DNA of 64,000 bases from Polycladomyces zharkentensis (lineage in GTDB: Bacteria; Bacillota; Bacilli; Thermoactinomycetales; JIR-001), in contig NZ_JAFHAP010000008.1 in NCBI RefSeq assembly GCF_016938855.1, positions 579,889 through 643,888 on the forward strand. Reading direction: 5' to 3'. A program made the position numbers and the translations under genes. Shown one piece after another: positions 16,935 through 25,955 of this stretch. Position 1 is the first letter of the stretch; each line of letters opens with the position of its first letter. The notes beneath the pieces are model-generated. The model ran no database searches and was not told the origin of the DNA. It worked only from the letters and a program-made list of their open reading frames with translations.

Positions 16935-19900
16935 TCACGAACAACCGGTGGTGGCGCCGCAATCGAGACAGACATAGCAGGAGCCATTCCGTTTGGTCAT
17001 GCCTCCGCACTCAATACACAACGGTGCGCCGCTGCTGGCCCGAATCGCGTCGATGTTCTGGTCGTTGCCGGGTTCCTGCGCTCCGGTCACTTCACGGTAT
17101 CCCTGTTCCACTTCCGCCGATGCCCGGGTGGAGCTTGTTTCCTCCCTGGTCTCGGCTTGTTGTTTTCGTTTTTGCTCGTTGACATAACAACGCAGTTCTT
17201 CCTTTTTCGGCGGCACTTGTACGAAATCGGTGCGACCCAGGTATTCCATGCCCAACAGGCGAAACACGTAATCGATCACGGACGTGGCCATCTTGATGTT
17301 GGGATGGTCTACCGTACCGGCCGGTTCAAAGCGGGTAAACGTCATGGAATTGACGTATTTCTCCAACGGAACACCATGTTGCAGACCGAGCGAGACTGCC
17401 ACGGCGAAGGCGTCCAGCAAACCGCGCATCGTGCTTCCCGCCTTGTGCATGTCGATGAAAATCTCACCCAGCGAGCCGTCCGGATACTCCCCGGTACGGA
17501 CGAACACCTTTTGACCCGCGATGCGTGCTTCCTGCGTAAATCCTTCGCGTTTGCGCGGGAGGCGACGCCGCACGCTGGGAACGTGGCCGTCAGCGAACAC
17601 TTCGCGCAGCTGGGAAGCTGCGGCATAGGCTTCTGCCGTTTCAGGCACTTCCGTCGGCTCTTCTTCTTTCTCCCGCTTGTCGCCCCGGGTGTTGAGCGGT
17701 TGTGAGCTCTTCGAACCGTCACGGTAGAGTGCCACCGCCTTGAGTCCCAGTTTCCAGCCTTCCAGGTAGGCATGGCAAATATCCTCCACCGTGGCCGATT
17801 CCGGCATGTTGATCGTTTTGGAGATCGCACCGCTCAGGAACGGCTGGGCGGCCGCCATCATCCGCAGGTGGCCCATGTAGTGGATGAACCGCGTACCGTG
17901 TTTACCGCATTTATTTGCGGTATCGAATACGGGGTAGTGTTCCTTTTTCAGGTGAGGTGCCCCCTCGATCGTCATCATGCCGCAGATGACGTCGTTGGCT
18001 TCCTCGATCTGCTCCTGGTTGAAGCCGAGTTCCCGCAGGAGATTGAAATCCGGCGCATTGTACTCTTCCGGTTGGAAGCCGAGCCGTTGCAGGGTTTCCT
18101 CACCCAAAGTCCACACCGTGAACGCATACGGCAATTCAAACACGGTGGGCAGCTTTTCTTCCACCTTCCGCAAATCGTCATCGGTAAACCCTTTTTCCTT
18201 CAGCGTCTCGCGGTTGATGTGCGGAGCGCCGTCCAGGGTCAGCGTACCGATCACGTAGCGCAGGATATCCTCGATTTGTTCCTCGGTGTAGCCCAGATTT
18301 TTCAGTGCCGGACGGATGGATTGGTTGGCGATTTTGAAATACCCGCCGCCGGCCAGCTTTTTGAATTTCACCAAGGCGAAATCCGGCTCAATCCCCGTCG
18401 TGTCGCAATCCATCAACAAACCGATCGTGCCCGTCGGCGCAAGCAATGTGGTCTGAGCGTTACGATACCCGTATTGTTCACCCATCTTCAGTGCCTCGTC
18501 CCAACTTTCCCGTGCCGCCTCAAGCAGATCCGGCGGGCACTTGGTCGGATGGATCCCCATCGGGGTGATCGTCAATCCTTCATATTCCTCCGCGGGAGCG
18601 TTGTACGCCGCACGCCGGTGGTTGCGGATCACGCGCAACATGTGCTCCCGGTTGATCGGAAAGGCTTTGAACGGTCCCAGCTCTTTGGCCATCTCAGCCG
18701 AGGTGGCATACGCGGTTCCGGTCATGATCGCCGTGATCGCGCCGGTGATCGCCAATGCCTCTTCGGAGTCATAGGGGATGCCGGAGACCATCAACAGCGT
18801 ACCGATGTTGGCATACCCCAGCCCCAGTGTACGGTATTCATAGGAGAGCTTGGCGATTTCCCGGGACGGATATTGCGCCATCAGTACCGAGATCTCCAGC
18901 ACGATCGTCCAGAGGCGCACCGCGTGTTTGAACGCCGGGATGTCAAACTGGCGACTGTCCGCGTCGAAAAACTTCATCAGGTTGAGCGACGCCAAGTTAC
19001 ACGCCGTATTGTCGAGGAACATGTACTCCGAGCACGGGTTGGAGGCATTGATCCGGTTGTGGCGTGCACCCACTTGGCCGTCCATCCCGGCCGGGCAGGT
19101 GTGCCATTCGTTGATCGTGCCGTCATATTGCACGCCGGGATCAGCACATTCCCATGCGGCTTGTCCGATCTGCCGCCACAAATCGCGGGCGGAGACGACT
19201 TTGGCCGTTTTGCCGTTGGTACGGTATTTGAGCGCCCAGCCGCCGTCTTCCTCCAGCGCTTTAAAGAACTCATGCGGGACGCGTACCGAGTTGTTGGAGT
19301 TTTGACCGGATACCGTCTCATACGCTTCGCCGTTGAACGAAGGATCGTATCCGGCGGCGATCAACGCGCGCACTTTTTTCTCTTCGTTGGATTTCCAGTT
19401 GATGAACTCCTCCACATCCGGGTGGTCGATGTCCAAACAGACCATTTTGGCCGCCCGACGGGTCGTTCCACCCGACTTGATCGCACCGGCGGCTCGGTCA
19501 CCGATTTTGAGGAACGACAGCAATCCCGATGAGGTGCCCCCGCCGGAAAGCGGTTCACCCTTGCCGCGGATGTTGGAGAAGTTGGTGCCCGTTCCGCTTC
19601 CGTATTTGAACAGGCGGGCTTCACGCACCCACAGGTCCATGATGCCGCCTTCGTTCACCAGATCGTCCTCGACGGACTGGATGAAACAGGCGTGCGGCTG
19701 CGGCCGGCTGTAGGCGTCTTCCCCCTGTTTCAGTTCTTCCGTTTCGGGGTCGACGTAATAGTGGCCCTGTGGTTTCCCCTTGATGCCGTAGGCATAGGCC
19801 AGCCCCGTGTTAAACCATTGCGGCGAGTTGGGTGCGGCCATCTGATGCAACATCATGTACACCAATTCATCGTAAAACGCCTGCGCGTCCTCTTCGGTAT

Positions 19901-20234
19901 CAAAATAGCCGTAACGCTCTCCCCAATCCCGCCAGCAACCGGCCAGACGGTGAACCACCTGCTTGACGCTCGTTTCCGGTCCGGTTACCGGCTGACCGTT
20001 TTCATCCAAGATCGGATTGCCGTTTTCATCCTTCTGCGGAACACCGGCTTTTCGGAAATACTTCGAGATCATGATATCGGCCGCCACCTGCGACCATGCT
20101 TTGGGCACTTCCGCCCCCTTCATCTCAAACACAACCGAACCATCCGGGTTGGTGATCCGACAGTCCCGTTTCACATACTCTACGGAGTCGAAAGGATCTT
20201 CTCCCGGACGGGTAAAGTATCGTTTGATTTTCAC
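16935..20234 (-). CDS. nrdJ: Adenosylcobalamin-dependent ribonucleotide reductase (class II)
   Basis: Reduces ribonucleotides to deoxyribonucleotides with a B12-derived thiyl radical, without oxygen. About 1,099 residues, the long NrdJ type. Visible: PHACFIQSVEDDL (first redox Cys), NIRGKGEPLSGGG, NPCSEYMFLDNTACNLASLN (active-site Asn-Cys-Glu region: NPCSE), LLAPTGTIGLLMDCDTTG, and a C-terminal zinc ribbon CIECGGMTKRNGSCYVCLDCG with the redox Cys tail TTGCS. The GTG at 20234 is chosen: AGGAGG stands 8 bases ahead; the longer frame to 20300 has no ribosome site. Likely controlled by NrdR (see the promoter entry). No class I genes are in the window. Confidence 0.95.
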   Translation of the reverse strand: MKIKRYFTRPGEDPFDSVEYVKRDCRITNPDGSVVFEMKGAEVPKAWSQVAADIMISKYFRKAGVPQKDENGNPILDENGQPVTGPETSVKQVVHRLAGCWRDWGERYGYFDTEEDAQAFYDELVYMMLHQMAAPNSPQWFNTGLAYAYGIKGKPQGHYYVDPETEELKQGEDAYSRPQPHACFIQSVEDDLVNEGGIMDLWVREARLFKYGSGTGTNFSNIRGKGEPLSGGGTSSGLLSFLKIGDRAAGAIKSGGTTRRAAKMVCLDIDHPDVEEFINWKSNEEKKVRALIAAGYDPSFNGEAYETVSGQNSNNSVRVPHEFFKALEEDGGWALKYRTNGKTAKVVSARDLWRQIGQAAWECADPGVQYDGTINEWHTCPAGMDGQVGARHNRINASNPCSEYMFLDNTACNLASLNLMKFFDADSRQFDIPAFKHAVRLWTIVLEISVLMAQYPSREIAKLSYEYRTLGLGYANIGTLLMVSGIPYDSEEALAITGAITAIMTGTAYATSAEMAKELGPFKAFPINREHMLRVIRNHRRAAYNAPAEEYEGLTITPMGIHPTKCPPDLLEAARESWDEALKMGEQYGYRNAQTTLLAPTGTIGLLMDCDTTGIEPDFALVKFKKLAGGGYFKIANQSIRPALKNLGYTEEQIEDILRYVIGTLTLDGAPHINRETLKEKGFTDDDLRKVEEKLPTVFELPYAFTVWTLGEETLQRLGFQPEEYNAPDFNLLRELGFNQEQIEEANDVICGMMTIEGAPHLKKEHYPVFDTANKCGKHGTRFIHYMGHLRMMAAAQPFLSGAISKTINMPESATVEDICHAYLEGWKLGLKAVALYRDGSKSSQPLNTRGDKREKEEEPTEVPETAEAYAAASQLREVFADGHVPSVRRRLPRKREGFTQEARIAGQKVFVRTGEYPDGSLGEIFIDMHKAGSTMRGLLDAFAVAVSLGLQHGVPLEKYVNSMTFTRFEPAGTVDHPNIKMATSVIDYVFRLLGMEYLGRTDFVQVPPKKEELRCYVNEQKRKQQAETREETSSTRASAEVEQGYREVTGAQEPGNDQNIDAIRASSGAPLCIECGGMTKRNGSCYVCLDCGATTGCS

Positions 20235-20306
20235 TCCGAAATCCTCCTCATGATCGCTTTTTTCTTTCGTTTCATCATGGTTGGTTGATGCAATCACCAT
20301 TCATTT

Positions 20307-20356
20307 CGCAATATGTAGGTGTAAGCTTATTATACCACTACTACATATTGTGTAAA
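20307..20356 (-). promoter_or_regulatory. nrdJ promoter with tandem NrdR boxes
   Basis: Minus-strand TTTACA (20356-20351), 16-base spacer, TATAAT (20334-20329). Plus-strand CTACTACATATTGTGT (20338-20353) matches the NrdR box consensus ACACTATATATTGTGT at 13 of 16 positions. A second, weaker box lies at 20307-20322 (TCGCAATATGTAGGTG; 10 of 16 when read on the minus strand). Box centres are 31 bases apart, three helical turns, the usual spacing for NrdR pairs. One box covers the -35 and spacer, the other the start site, a repressing layout. Confidence 0.75.
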
Positions 20357-20612
20357 ATTTGCATTTTGCCGATTGCGAGCGAATGATGCGCACCTGTTTG
20401 TCCCTGGTGGTGCTCACTCGTTATAACCGTGGATTTTCCGGTTTGATTTTCTTCCTATCCTCCCCAGTCTGACCGGAAAGCACCGTTGTTTCGATTTTTG
20501 AGAAAAGGTTGTCAACTGCCGCAACTTCATGCAAACTAAAACGTATATGGTGGATGAAGAAGCGGGAAATATGATTTCCCCGACAAATAACTGGGACAAG
20601 GAGGCCAAACGC

Positions 20613-21452
20613 ATGACCATTCTTTTCAACGACCAATTGATCGCGCGTGACGAGGCGCGTGTGGACGTGGAAGACCGCGGATACCAGTTCGGCGACGGTG
20701 TATATGAAGTGATCCGTGTTTACGGCGGCCACCCCTTCTGCCTGGAAGAGCATCTCGACCGCCTGGAACGAAGCGCTCGGGAAATCCGCATGCCGTTGCC
20801 GTATTCCCGAGAGAAGACGGAACACCTGCTGCTGCAATTGATCGAAGCCGATCATCTCAAAGAGGGCTACCTGTATGTACAGATCACACGTGGCGTCGCC
20901 CCTCGGGATCATGCGTTTCCGTCCAAGAGCGAACCGGTGTTGACGGCCTATGCCGTTGAATCACAACGCCCCACCGATCTGATGAAAAACGGCATCCGCG
21001 CCATTACACAGGAAGACATCCGCTGGTTGCGCTGCGACATCAAAAGCCTCAACCTGCTGGGCGCGGTATTGGCCAAACAAGCTGCGGTGGATGCCGGCGC
21101 GCAGGAAGCGATTTTGCATCGGAACGGAACGGTGACGGAAGGCAGTGCCACCAACGTGTTCATCGTCAAGGACAACACCTTGTGGACACATCCCGCCAAC
21201 CACCTCATTTTACACGGAATCACACGTGCCGTCACCTTGAAATTGGCGGAAAAAGAAGGGATTCCCGTTCGCGAGGAGGCATTTTCTTTGGAAGACCTCC
21301 GTTCCGCTGACGAAGTCTTCATCACCAGTACGACCAAAGAAATCGTACCGGTTGTAGCGGTGGACGGCATCCCCGTCGGGACGGGCCAACCGGGATTGGT
21401 GACGCGGAAACTTCAGCAGGCCTTTGAACAAAAAATCGGTGTCTCGGTGTAA
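20613..21452 (+). CDS. dat: D-amino-acid aminotransferase
   Basis: A 279-residue fold-type IV PLP enzyme that makes D-glutamate or D-alanine for cell-wall synthesis. YQFGDGVYEVIRVYGG near residue 30, the PLP lysine in DIKSLNLLGAVLAKQAA (about residue 145) and EGSATNVFIVKDNTLWTHP are the Dat signatures that separate it from IlvE. The ATG at 20613 follows AAGGAGG by 8 bases; the open frame upstream is not coding-like. Monocistronic by context. Confidence 0.93.
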   Translation: MTILFNDQLIARDEARVDVEDRGYQFGDGVYEVIRVYGGHPFCLEEHLDRLERSAREIRMPLPYSREKTEHLLLQLIEADHLKEGYLYVQITRGVAPRDHAFPSKSEPVLTAYAVESQRPTDLMKNGIRAITQEDIRWLRCDIKSLNLLGAVLAKQAAVDAGAQEAILHRNGTVTEGSATNVFIVKDNTLWTHPANHLILHGITRAVTLKLAEKEGIPVREEAFSLEDLRSADEVFITSTTKEIVPVVAVDGIPVGTGQPGLVTRKLQQAFEQKIGVSV

Positions 21453-21545
21453 CCGACCACCTGTTCACCCGACATGATCCATCACCTGCCCGTCACAGGT
21501 TTCCTGTCCATCTCCGCGAAAACCTCCAACCATCTTTTCCCGTTA

Positions 21546-21554
21546 TGGTATAAT
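21546..21554 (+). promoter_or_regulatory. Promoter -10 of the small gene at 21.6 kb
   Basis: TGGTATAAT with a perfect TATAAT (21549-21554) preceded by TG. It starts a transcript about 30-60 bases ahead of the small gene. Confidence 0.55.
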
Positions 21555-21615
21555 ACGTACATGCTTTGACGGGAGGATGCGAGAATTGAAAAGAAGACGG
21601 AGGGAGCCGACCGAC

Positions 21616-21861
21616 ATGGGCGGTGTCAAAAATATCTTTGAGGTGATCCGGGGCCGTGAAGAAGATATGAAAAAACAGCTTCAGCAGGCCCTGGAGTACA
21701 TCGTCAAAGAAAGCGAACATTACGAAGGCATGGTTTTGGTGGCCATCGACAAAGACGGCCAACCGATCATCCACACGGTTGGCGTCAATGTGTTTGAGGC
21801 GGTCGGCTTGATGGAGCTGGGAAAACAGATCATTTTGTCCGAAGAACCGGACGTGCCGTGA
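21616..21861 (+). CDS. Small acidic protein of unknown function
   Basis: About 81 residues from ATG 21616 (GGAGGGAG nine bases ahead); TTG 21586, nine bases after GGGAGG, would add ten basic residues (KRRRREPTD). The protein reads as one helix (FEVIRGREEDMKKQLQQALE) followed by a beta segment GMVLVAIDKDGQPIIHTVG and a helix ending LGKQIILSEEP. The layout recalls small Roadblock-like or regulator-partner proteins, but I do not recognise the family. Own promoter and terminator show it is a real gene. Confidence 0.55.
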   Translation: MGGVKNIFEVIRGREEDMKKQLQQALEYIVKESEHYEGMVLVAIDKDGQPIIHTVGVNVFEAVGLMELGKQIILSEEPDVP

Positions 21862-21878
21862 ACAAATATACAAAGTGA

Positions 21879-21908
21879 CCCCCTGAGCTGCTCAGGGGGT
21901 TTCATGTT
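21879..21908. terminator. Bidirectional terminator between the small gene and the hydantoinase operon
   Basis: CCCCCTGAG and CTCAGGGGG arms with a three-base loop, followed by TTTCATGTT on the plus strand. It lies between convergent genes. Confidence 0.75.
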
Positions 21909-21934
21909 ATGAGCAAAGTCTCACAAAGGTGTAT

Positions 21935-23494
21935 TCAGAAAGGCGATGCACATCCTTTGAACGGTCCGGCCACCTTGACACGGATCCGCACCGCGTTGCC
22001 AGGCAGATAGGCGAGCGGAATCTCCTCCACTTCCACCACTTGCAGTCGTGACGGGTCCGCCCCCGCTTGCACCGCATCGGCCCGGGCCGTTTCTTCAGCT
22101 TCAGCCAATGCCTGATCCCGCGATTGGTCGGCCAACGAATAGATTCGATCCACCTGGCCTCCGATCTGCCCGATGCCGGCCCCCACTGCGTTGGCCACTT
22201 CAAAATGATCCGGGCGGATCACCTCGCTGGCGCCTGCCAACTGTTCGGGCAACATGGCACTGCCGCCGCCCACCAGAACCACGGGAACAGGTCCGGCCTG
22301 TGTTTTCATCCGATCCAACGCTTCTTCCACTTCGGCCACCATTAGTCGGTAGACCTGTTCGCAGCGGTCACGATCCAAAAGCGGCATCCGTTCCCCCTTC
22401 ATCACCCCAAGCGCGACGGCCGTATCCGTCAGTGTCCACGCATCCCCGCCGAAAGCCAGTCCTTTCTCCACAAGACGGTATCCGACGCTGTCCGGTCCGA
22501 GACGAACCCGTCCGTTTTCCACTCGCACCAGCGTTCCCCCGCCGATTCCCACTGACAGCAGATCGGGCATCCGAAAATGCGTGCGGATGCCGCCGATCTC
22601 CACCGCCACCGACGATTCTCTCGGATACCCGCGAACGAGAACCCCCACATCCGTTGTCGTTCCGCCCACATCGATGACTACCCCGTCGGTACAACCGGAC
22701 AGATGGGCGGCACCACGGATGGAGTTGGTCGGACCGCAGGCTATCGTCCGAATGGGATACTTCTGCGCGTACTCCACCGACATAAGCGTGCCGTCATTTT
22801 GGCCAAAAAACAGCCGCGCCCGGATTCCCTCCCGTTCCAATGCCCGCCTGAACCCTTCGGCCACCGTACGGGCCGTCATGATCAGCGCGGCATTGACGAT
22901 GGTGGCGTTTTCCCTTTCCAACAGCCCGATACTGCCGATCTCATGGGAGAGAGAGACTGGCACATCTGCTCCCATCTCCTCAGCGACGATAGCAGCCGCC
23001 CGCTCCTCATGTTCCCGACTGACAGGCGAGAAAACGGACGTAATCGCCACGGCGTCCACCTTTTCCATCATCTTTTGACACGCCGCACGAACCGCTTCCT
23101 CATCCAACGGCGCGATCATTCTGCCGTCGTACTCGACGCCTCCCTTCACCATCGCGACAGTCGGGGACAATTCCGCCTTCAGATCAGCGGGCCAGGCAGT
23201 CATCGGCGGTACTGCCGTGGTCGCGGGAAGTCCGATGCGAATGATCCCCACTCGATTGAGCCGTTTCCGCTCCACAATGGCATTGGTGCAATGAGTGGTG
23301 CCCAGCATCGCGTATCCGATGTGTTCGGGCGGGACCCCGCTATCCTTTATTACACGGTGCAACGCTTCGCAGATGCCCGTTTCCACATCGGGAGTCGTGG
23401 GCACTTTCACTTTGGTCACCAGCCGCAGCCGGTCGTCCAGCAGGACCGCATCCGTATTGGTCCCGCCCACGTCGATACCGATCCGATAGGTCAC
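21935..23494 (-). CDS. Hydantoinase/oxoprolinase family protein (HyuA-like)
   Basis: A 519-residue protein of the HyuA/oxoprolinase family: RIGIDVGGTNTDAVLLDD (phosphate loop), HTLG-equivalent LGTTHCTNAIVERKRL, DVGGTTTDVGVLVRG (second phosphate loop) and VLVGGGSAMLPEQL. This ASKHA-type ATPase opens hydantoin-like or pyrrolidone rings. It is the short form that travels with DUF917 proteins rather than with HyuB. GTG start at 23494 overlaps the DUF917 stop by four bases (GTGA) with GGAGGGCGG ahead: tight translational coupling. Confidence 0.85.
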   Translation of the reverse strand: MTYRIGIDVGGTNTDAVLLDDRLRLVTKVKVPTTPDVETGICEALHRVIKDSGVPPEHIGYAMLGTTHCTNAIVERKRLNRVGIIRIGLPATTAVPPMTAWPADLKAELSPTVAMVKGGVEYDGRMIAPLDEEAVRAACQKMMEKVDAVAITSVFSPVSREHEERAAAIVAEEMGADVPVSLSHEIGSIGLLERENATIVNAALIMTARTVAEGFRRALEREGIRARLFFGQNDGTLMSVEYAQKYPIRTIACGPTNSIRGAAHLSGCTDGVVIDVGGTTTDVGVLVRGYPRESSVAVEIGGIRTHFRMPDLLSVGIGGGTLVRVENGRVRLGPDSVGYRLVEKGLAFGGDAWTLTDTAVALGVMKGERMPLLDRDRCEQVYRLMVAEVEEALDRMKTQAGPVPVVLVGGGSAMLPEQLAGASEVIRPDHFEVANAVGAGIGQIGGQVDRIYSLADQSRDQALAEAEETARADAVQAGADPSRLQVVEVEEIPLAYLPGNAVRIRVKVAGPFKGCASPF

Positions 23495-24582
23495 GGCCGC
23501 CCTCCTTCCAACCGTTGTTCCACCGGGACATAGTCCAAATCATAGCCGAAATAGCGGGGACCCACGGTCTCAAGTCCCTTTTCCGTCCGCCACGCCGGAT
23601 GACACGGCATCGCAATCACCGCCGCGCGAATCCCGTACCGCAATCGTTCCGTGGTGAACGGCATTCCCGTTTCCGTATCCAACACGGCGATCAAATCAGG
23701 AGTGGTAGCGACCGGAATCCCTTCCCTTTCCACAACCAGAAACTCATTTTGAAAATGAAGGCACCATTGTCTGCCCTGCCATTCCCCTGTCCCGGCAAAG
23801 CGGGCTGTACCTTTGACAAAACCACCTTCTGTCCGCCGTTTCACGTCCACCACTTTTCCCCTGAACAACATCCATCCCCCGGTCACCTCCAACAGCTGCT
23901 CAACCGGGTCACGGCTCAAACGGCGCGCGTGCAGCAACACCCGACCGATTTGACGTGCCTGCGTTAACGTTTTCGGGATGGCGTGCGTCTTCACTTGCGC
24001 ACCCGTAACCGGAAACCCCGCGGTGGTGGCCGTACCGCCCATCGTGACAGTCGCACTGCGCATCAAGGCTTCCAACCACAATCCGTCTTCCGTTTCAAAC
24101 AACATCCGGTTTCCTTTCTCGTCCACCAATGAAACGGGATAGGGACGGATCCCCGCCAAATGAAAAGTGTCCATCTGCATTTCGGGGAATGCCCGTCCCA
24201 TCCCGTCGGCATCCACGATGGGGATGCCTCTCTCCGCAGCAACCACGATTGGAATCAACGAATTCACTCCGCCGATCTCAATCGGCATTGTTGCCTGCGC
24301 CGTTTGACCACACCATTTCTCCACCATGGCAAATGCCTGTCCGCTTTCGCGACCGCTCGGAATTTTTTCCACCACCACAGTGGGCGCACCGATCATCGAC
24401 AATGGAATCACCATATCGTCGTCCTGCAACTCTTCGGGATCGATACACAGAACGGGGCCGTATCGCTCAATAGCGGCCAACGCCATCAATTTGCCGAGAT
24501 AGGGATCACCGCCCCCGCCTGAACCCAGCACAGCGGCTCCGACCGCGATCTCCTCGATCGCTTGCGCGTCCAGTCTATTCAT
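23491..24582 (-). CDS. DUF917 protein (S-methyl thiohydantoin desulfurase family)
   Basis: A 363-residue DUF917 protein: AAVLGSGGGGDPYLGKLMA near the start, EIGGVNSLIPIVVAAERGIP and DADGMGRAFPEMQMDTF in the middle, MGGTATTAGFPVTGAQVK later. The family almost always sits beside a hydantoinase A-like gene, as here, and is thought to act on thiohydantoin or hydantoin-like rings; the true substrate is not known. It begins 7 bases after the permease stop and ends overlapping the next gene. Confidence 0.88.
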   Translation of the reverse strand: MNRLDAQAIEEIAVGAAVLGSGGGGDPYLGKLMALAAIERYGPVLCIDPEELQDDDMVIPLSMIGAPTVVVEKIPSGRESGQAFAMVEKWCGQTAQATMPIEIGGVNSLIPIVVAAERGIPIVDADGMGRAFPEMQMDTFHLAGIRPYPVSLVDEKGNRMLFETEDGLWLEALMRSATVTMGGTATTAGFPVTGAQVKTHAIPKTLTQARQIGRVLLHARRLSRDPVEQLLEVTGGWMLFRGKVVDVKRRTEGGFVKGTARFAGTGEWQGRQWCLHFQNEFLVVEREGIPVATTPDLIAVLDTETGMPFTTERLRYGIRAAVIAMPCHPAWRTEKGLETVGPRYFGYDLDYVPVEQRLEGGRP

Positions 24583-24589
24583 GATGAGA

Positions 24590-25924
24590 TCACTCCCCCG
24601 GAGTCACAGAAGAAGAGGCACCGGCGGCCATCTTTTCCCGCACCTTGCCCAGCACCCATTGCAGTAAAAATCCGGTCAAAAACGAATCCAGCAACGGGAT
24701 GGTGGTCAGGCTGAACCAACCCAATCCGTTGGGCGCCGGGGTGGTTGCCAGCCCGATAAACGCAGCGATCACCCACACCAACACCGCATGCCAATAGAAG
24801 CCCGGTATGTACTCCTCACGAATGAATACGAACTGGAACCGTGAACGGTTCAACAGGAAAAATTCGGCCAGATAGATACCGCCGATCGGGGCGATGAAAG
24901 CGGTCAAATACGTCAAAAACGTAAGAAAGTGATTGAATATGTCCAGATACGCCAGCACCGTCCCGATCAAACCGGCGATGATCGTCAGCAGATACTTGGG
25001 TACACGGCTGAAAATGACAGAGAAACCGAGAGACGCCGAGTAAAGGTTGTTGTGGTTGGTCGTCCATTGCGCCAGGATCAACACGATAATCGCGGGAACC
25101 CCGAATCCCATCGTGACGAAAATGTGCAGGATATCCGATGATCCGGTTGCCTTGGTCAACAGGACCACAATCAACAGCATCAGACTGGTGCCGATCAGAA
25201 AACCGAAGAAAGAAGACAAAACGGCATCACGCGGGGTTTTGGCCCAACGTGCCAAATCGGGCGTGATCACGGTCCCAACCAGGAACGAGCTGGCTACCAA
25301 CGAAATGGACAACCCCATCGGCAATGCTGAGCCGGTCGGCGGAGCGGTCAACAGAGCGGATAGCGGTTGACCGGTCAATGCCCATATGACCGCACCGACC
25401 AAAATGCCCACCATCAACGGAACGGACCACACATTCAACCACTCGATGGCCCGATATCCGACCACGGCCGTCGACGTCATCAACAATCCCCCCACCATCG
25501 CCAAGACCGTCGGGGACCACTTCACCCCCAGCACCTCCAGCAGGAGTGTATGAGCGGATGCGCCAAAAAATCCCGCCTGCACCCCGAACCAGCCAAACAG
25601 CGAGATTCCGATGACGCCAGAGACCAACTTTGCCCCGTGCTCACCGAAAACATAACGAGAGATCATGGCGGTGGACAGTCCGGAAACAGCACCGACATAC
25701 GCAGTGAACGAACCGAGGACAGCCAACAGCAACGATCCCGCAATCACCGCCAATACAGCATTCGACAGCGTCATGCCGGCCCCCAACTGCGTTCCCAACA
25801 ATACCGCCGACAGATCAATGCCAATGGCGATCCATACAAAGGCGAGCGTCAACCACTTTTTACGCTTGGCGATAGGTACCGGCTCCCGCTCGTAATCGTA
25901 AAATGTAAGATCCCGCTTTTGCAT
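24590..25924 (-). CDS. NCS1-family permease (cytosine permease-like)
   Basis: A roughly 444-residue membrane transporter with about 12 helices. Opening KKWLTLAFVWIAIGIDLSAV and GSFTAYVGAVSGLSTAMISR, then ISLFGWFGVQAGFF, are CodB-type signatures. As first gene of the permease-DUF917-HyuA operon it should import the ring compound that the two enzymes open: a hydantoin, pyrimidine or related heterocycle. ATG 25924 is used, since GAGGTG lies six bases before it; a GTG three codons upstream lacks a site. Confidence 0.85.
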   Translation of the reverse strand: MQKRDLTFYDYEREPVPIAKRKKWLTLAFVWIAIGIDLSAVLLGTQLGAGMTLSNAVLAVIAGSLLLAVLGSFTAYVGAVSGLSTAMISRYVFGEHGAKLVSGVIGISLFGWFGVQAGFFGASAHTLLLEVLGVKWSPTVLAMVGGLLMTSTAVVGYRAIEWLNVWSVPLMVGILVGAVIWALTGQPLSALLTAPPTGSALPMGLSISLVASSFLVGTVITPDLARWAKTPRDAVLSSFFGFLIGTSLMLLIVVLLTKATGSSDILHIFVTMGFGVPAIIVLILAQWTTNHNNLYSASLGFSVIFSRVPKYLLTIIAGLIGTVLAYLDIFNHFLTFLTYLTAFIAPIGGIYLAEFFLLNRSRFQFVFIREEYIPGFYWHAVLVWVIAAFIGLATTPAPNGLGWFSLTTIPLLDSFLTGFLLQWVLGKVREKMAAGASSSVTPGE

Positions 25925-25955
25925 CCTCCTCACCTCTGTACATCTTGTGATGGTC

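Noticed and set aside
17772..19532. A 586-residue plus-strand frame opposite nrdJ
   Set aside because: It is the mirror frame of a highly biased real gene; its translation is rich in His, Arg and Gln and has no domain.
20234..20360. B12 riboswitch in front of nrdJ
   Set aside because: The leader from the -10 box to the start is under 100 bases and shows no B12-box-like sequence; NrdR boxes explain the region better.
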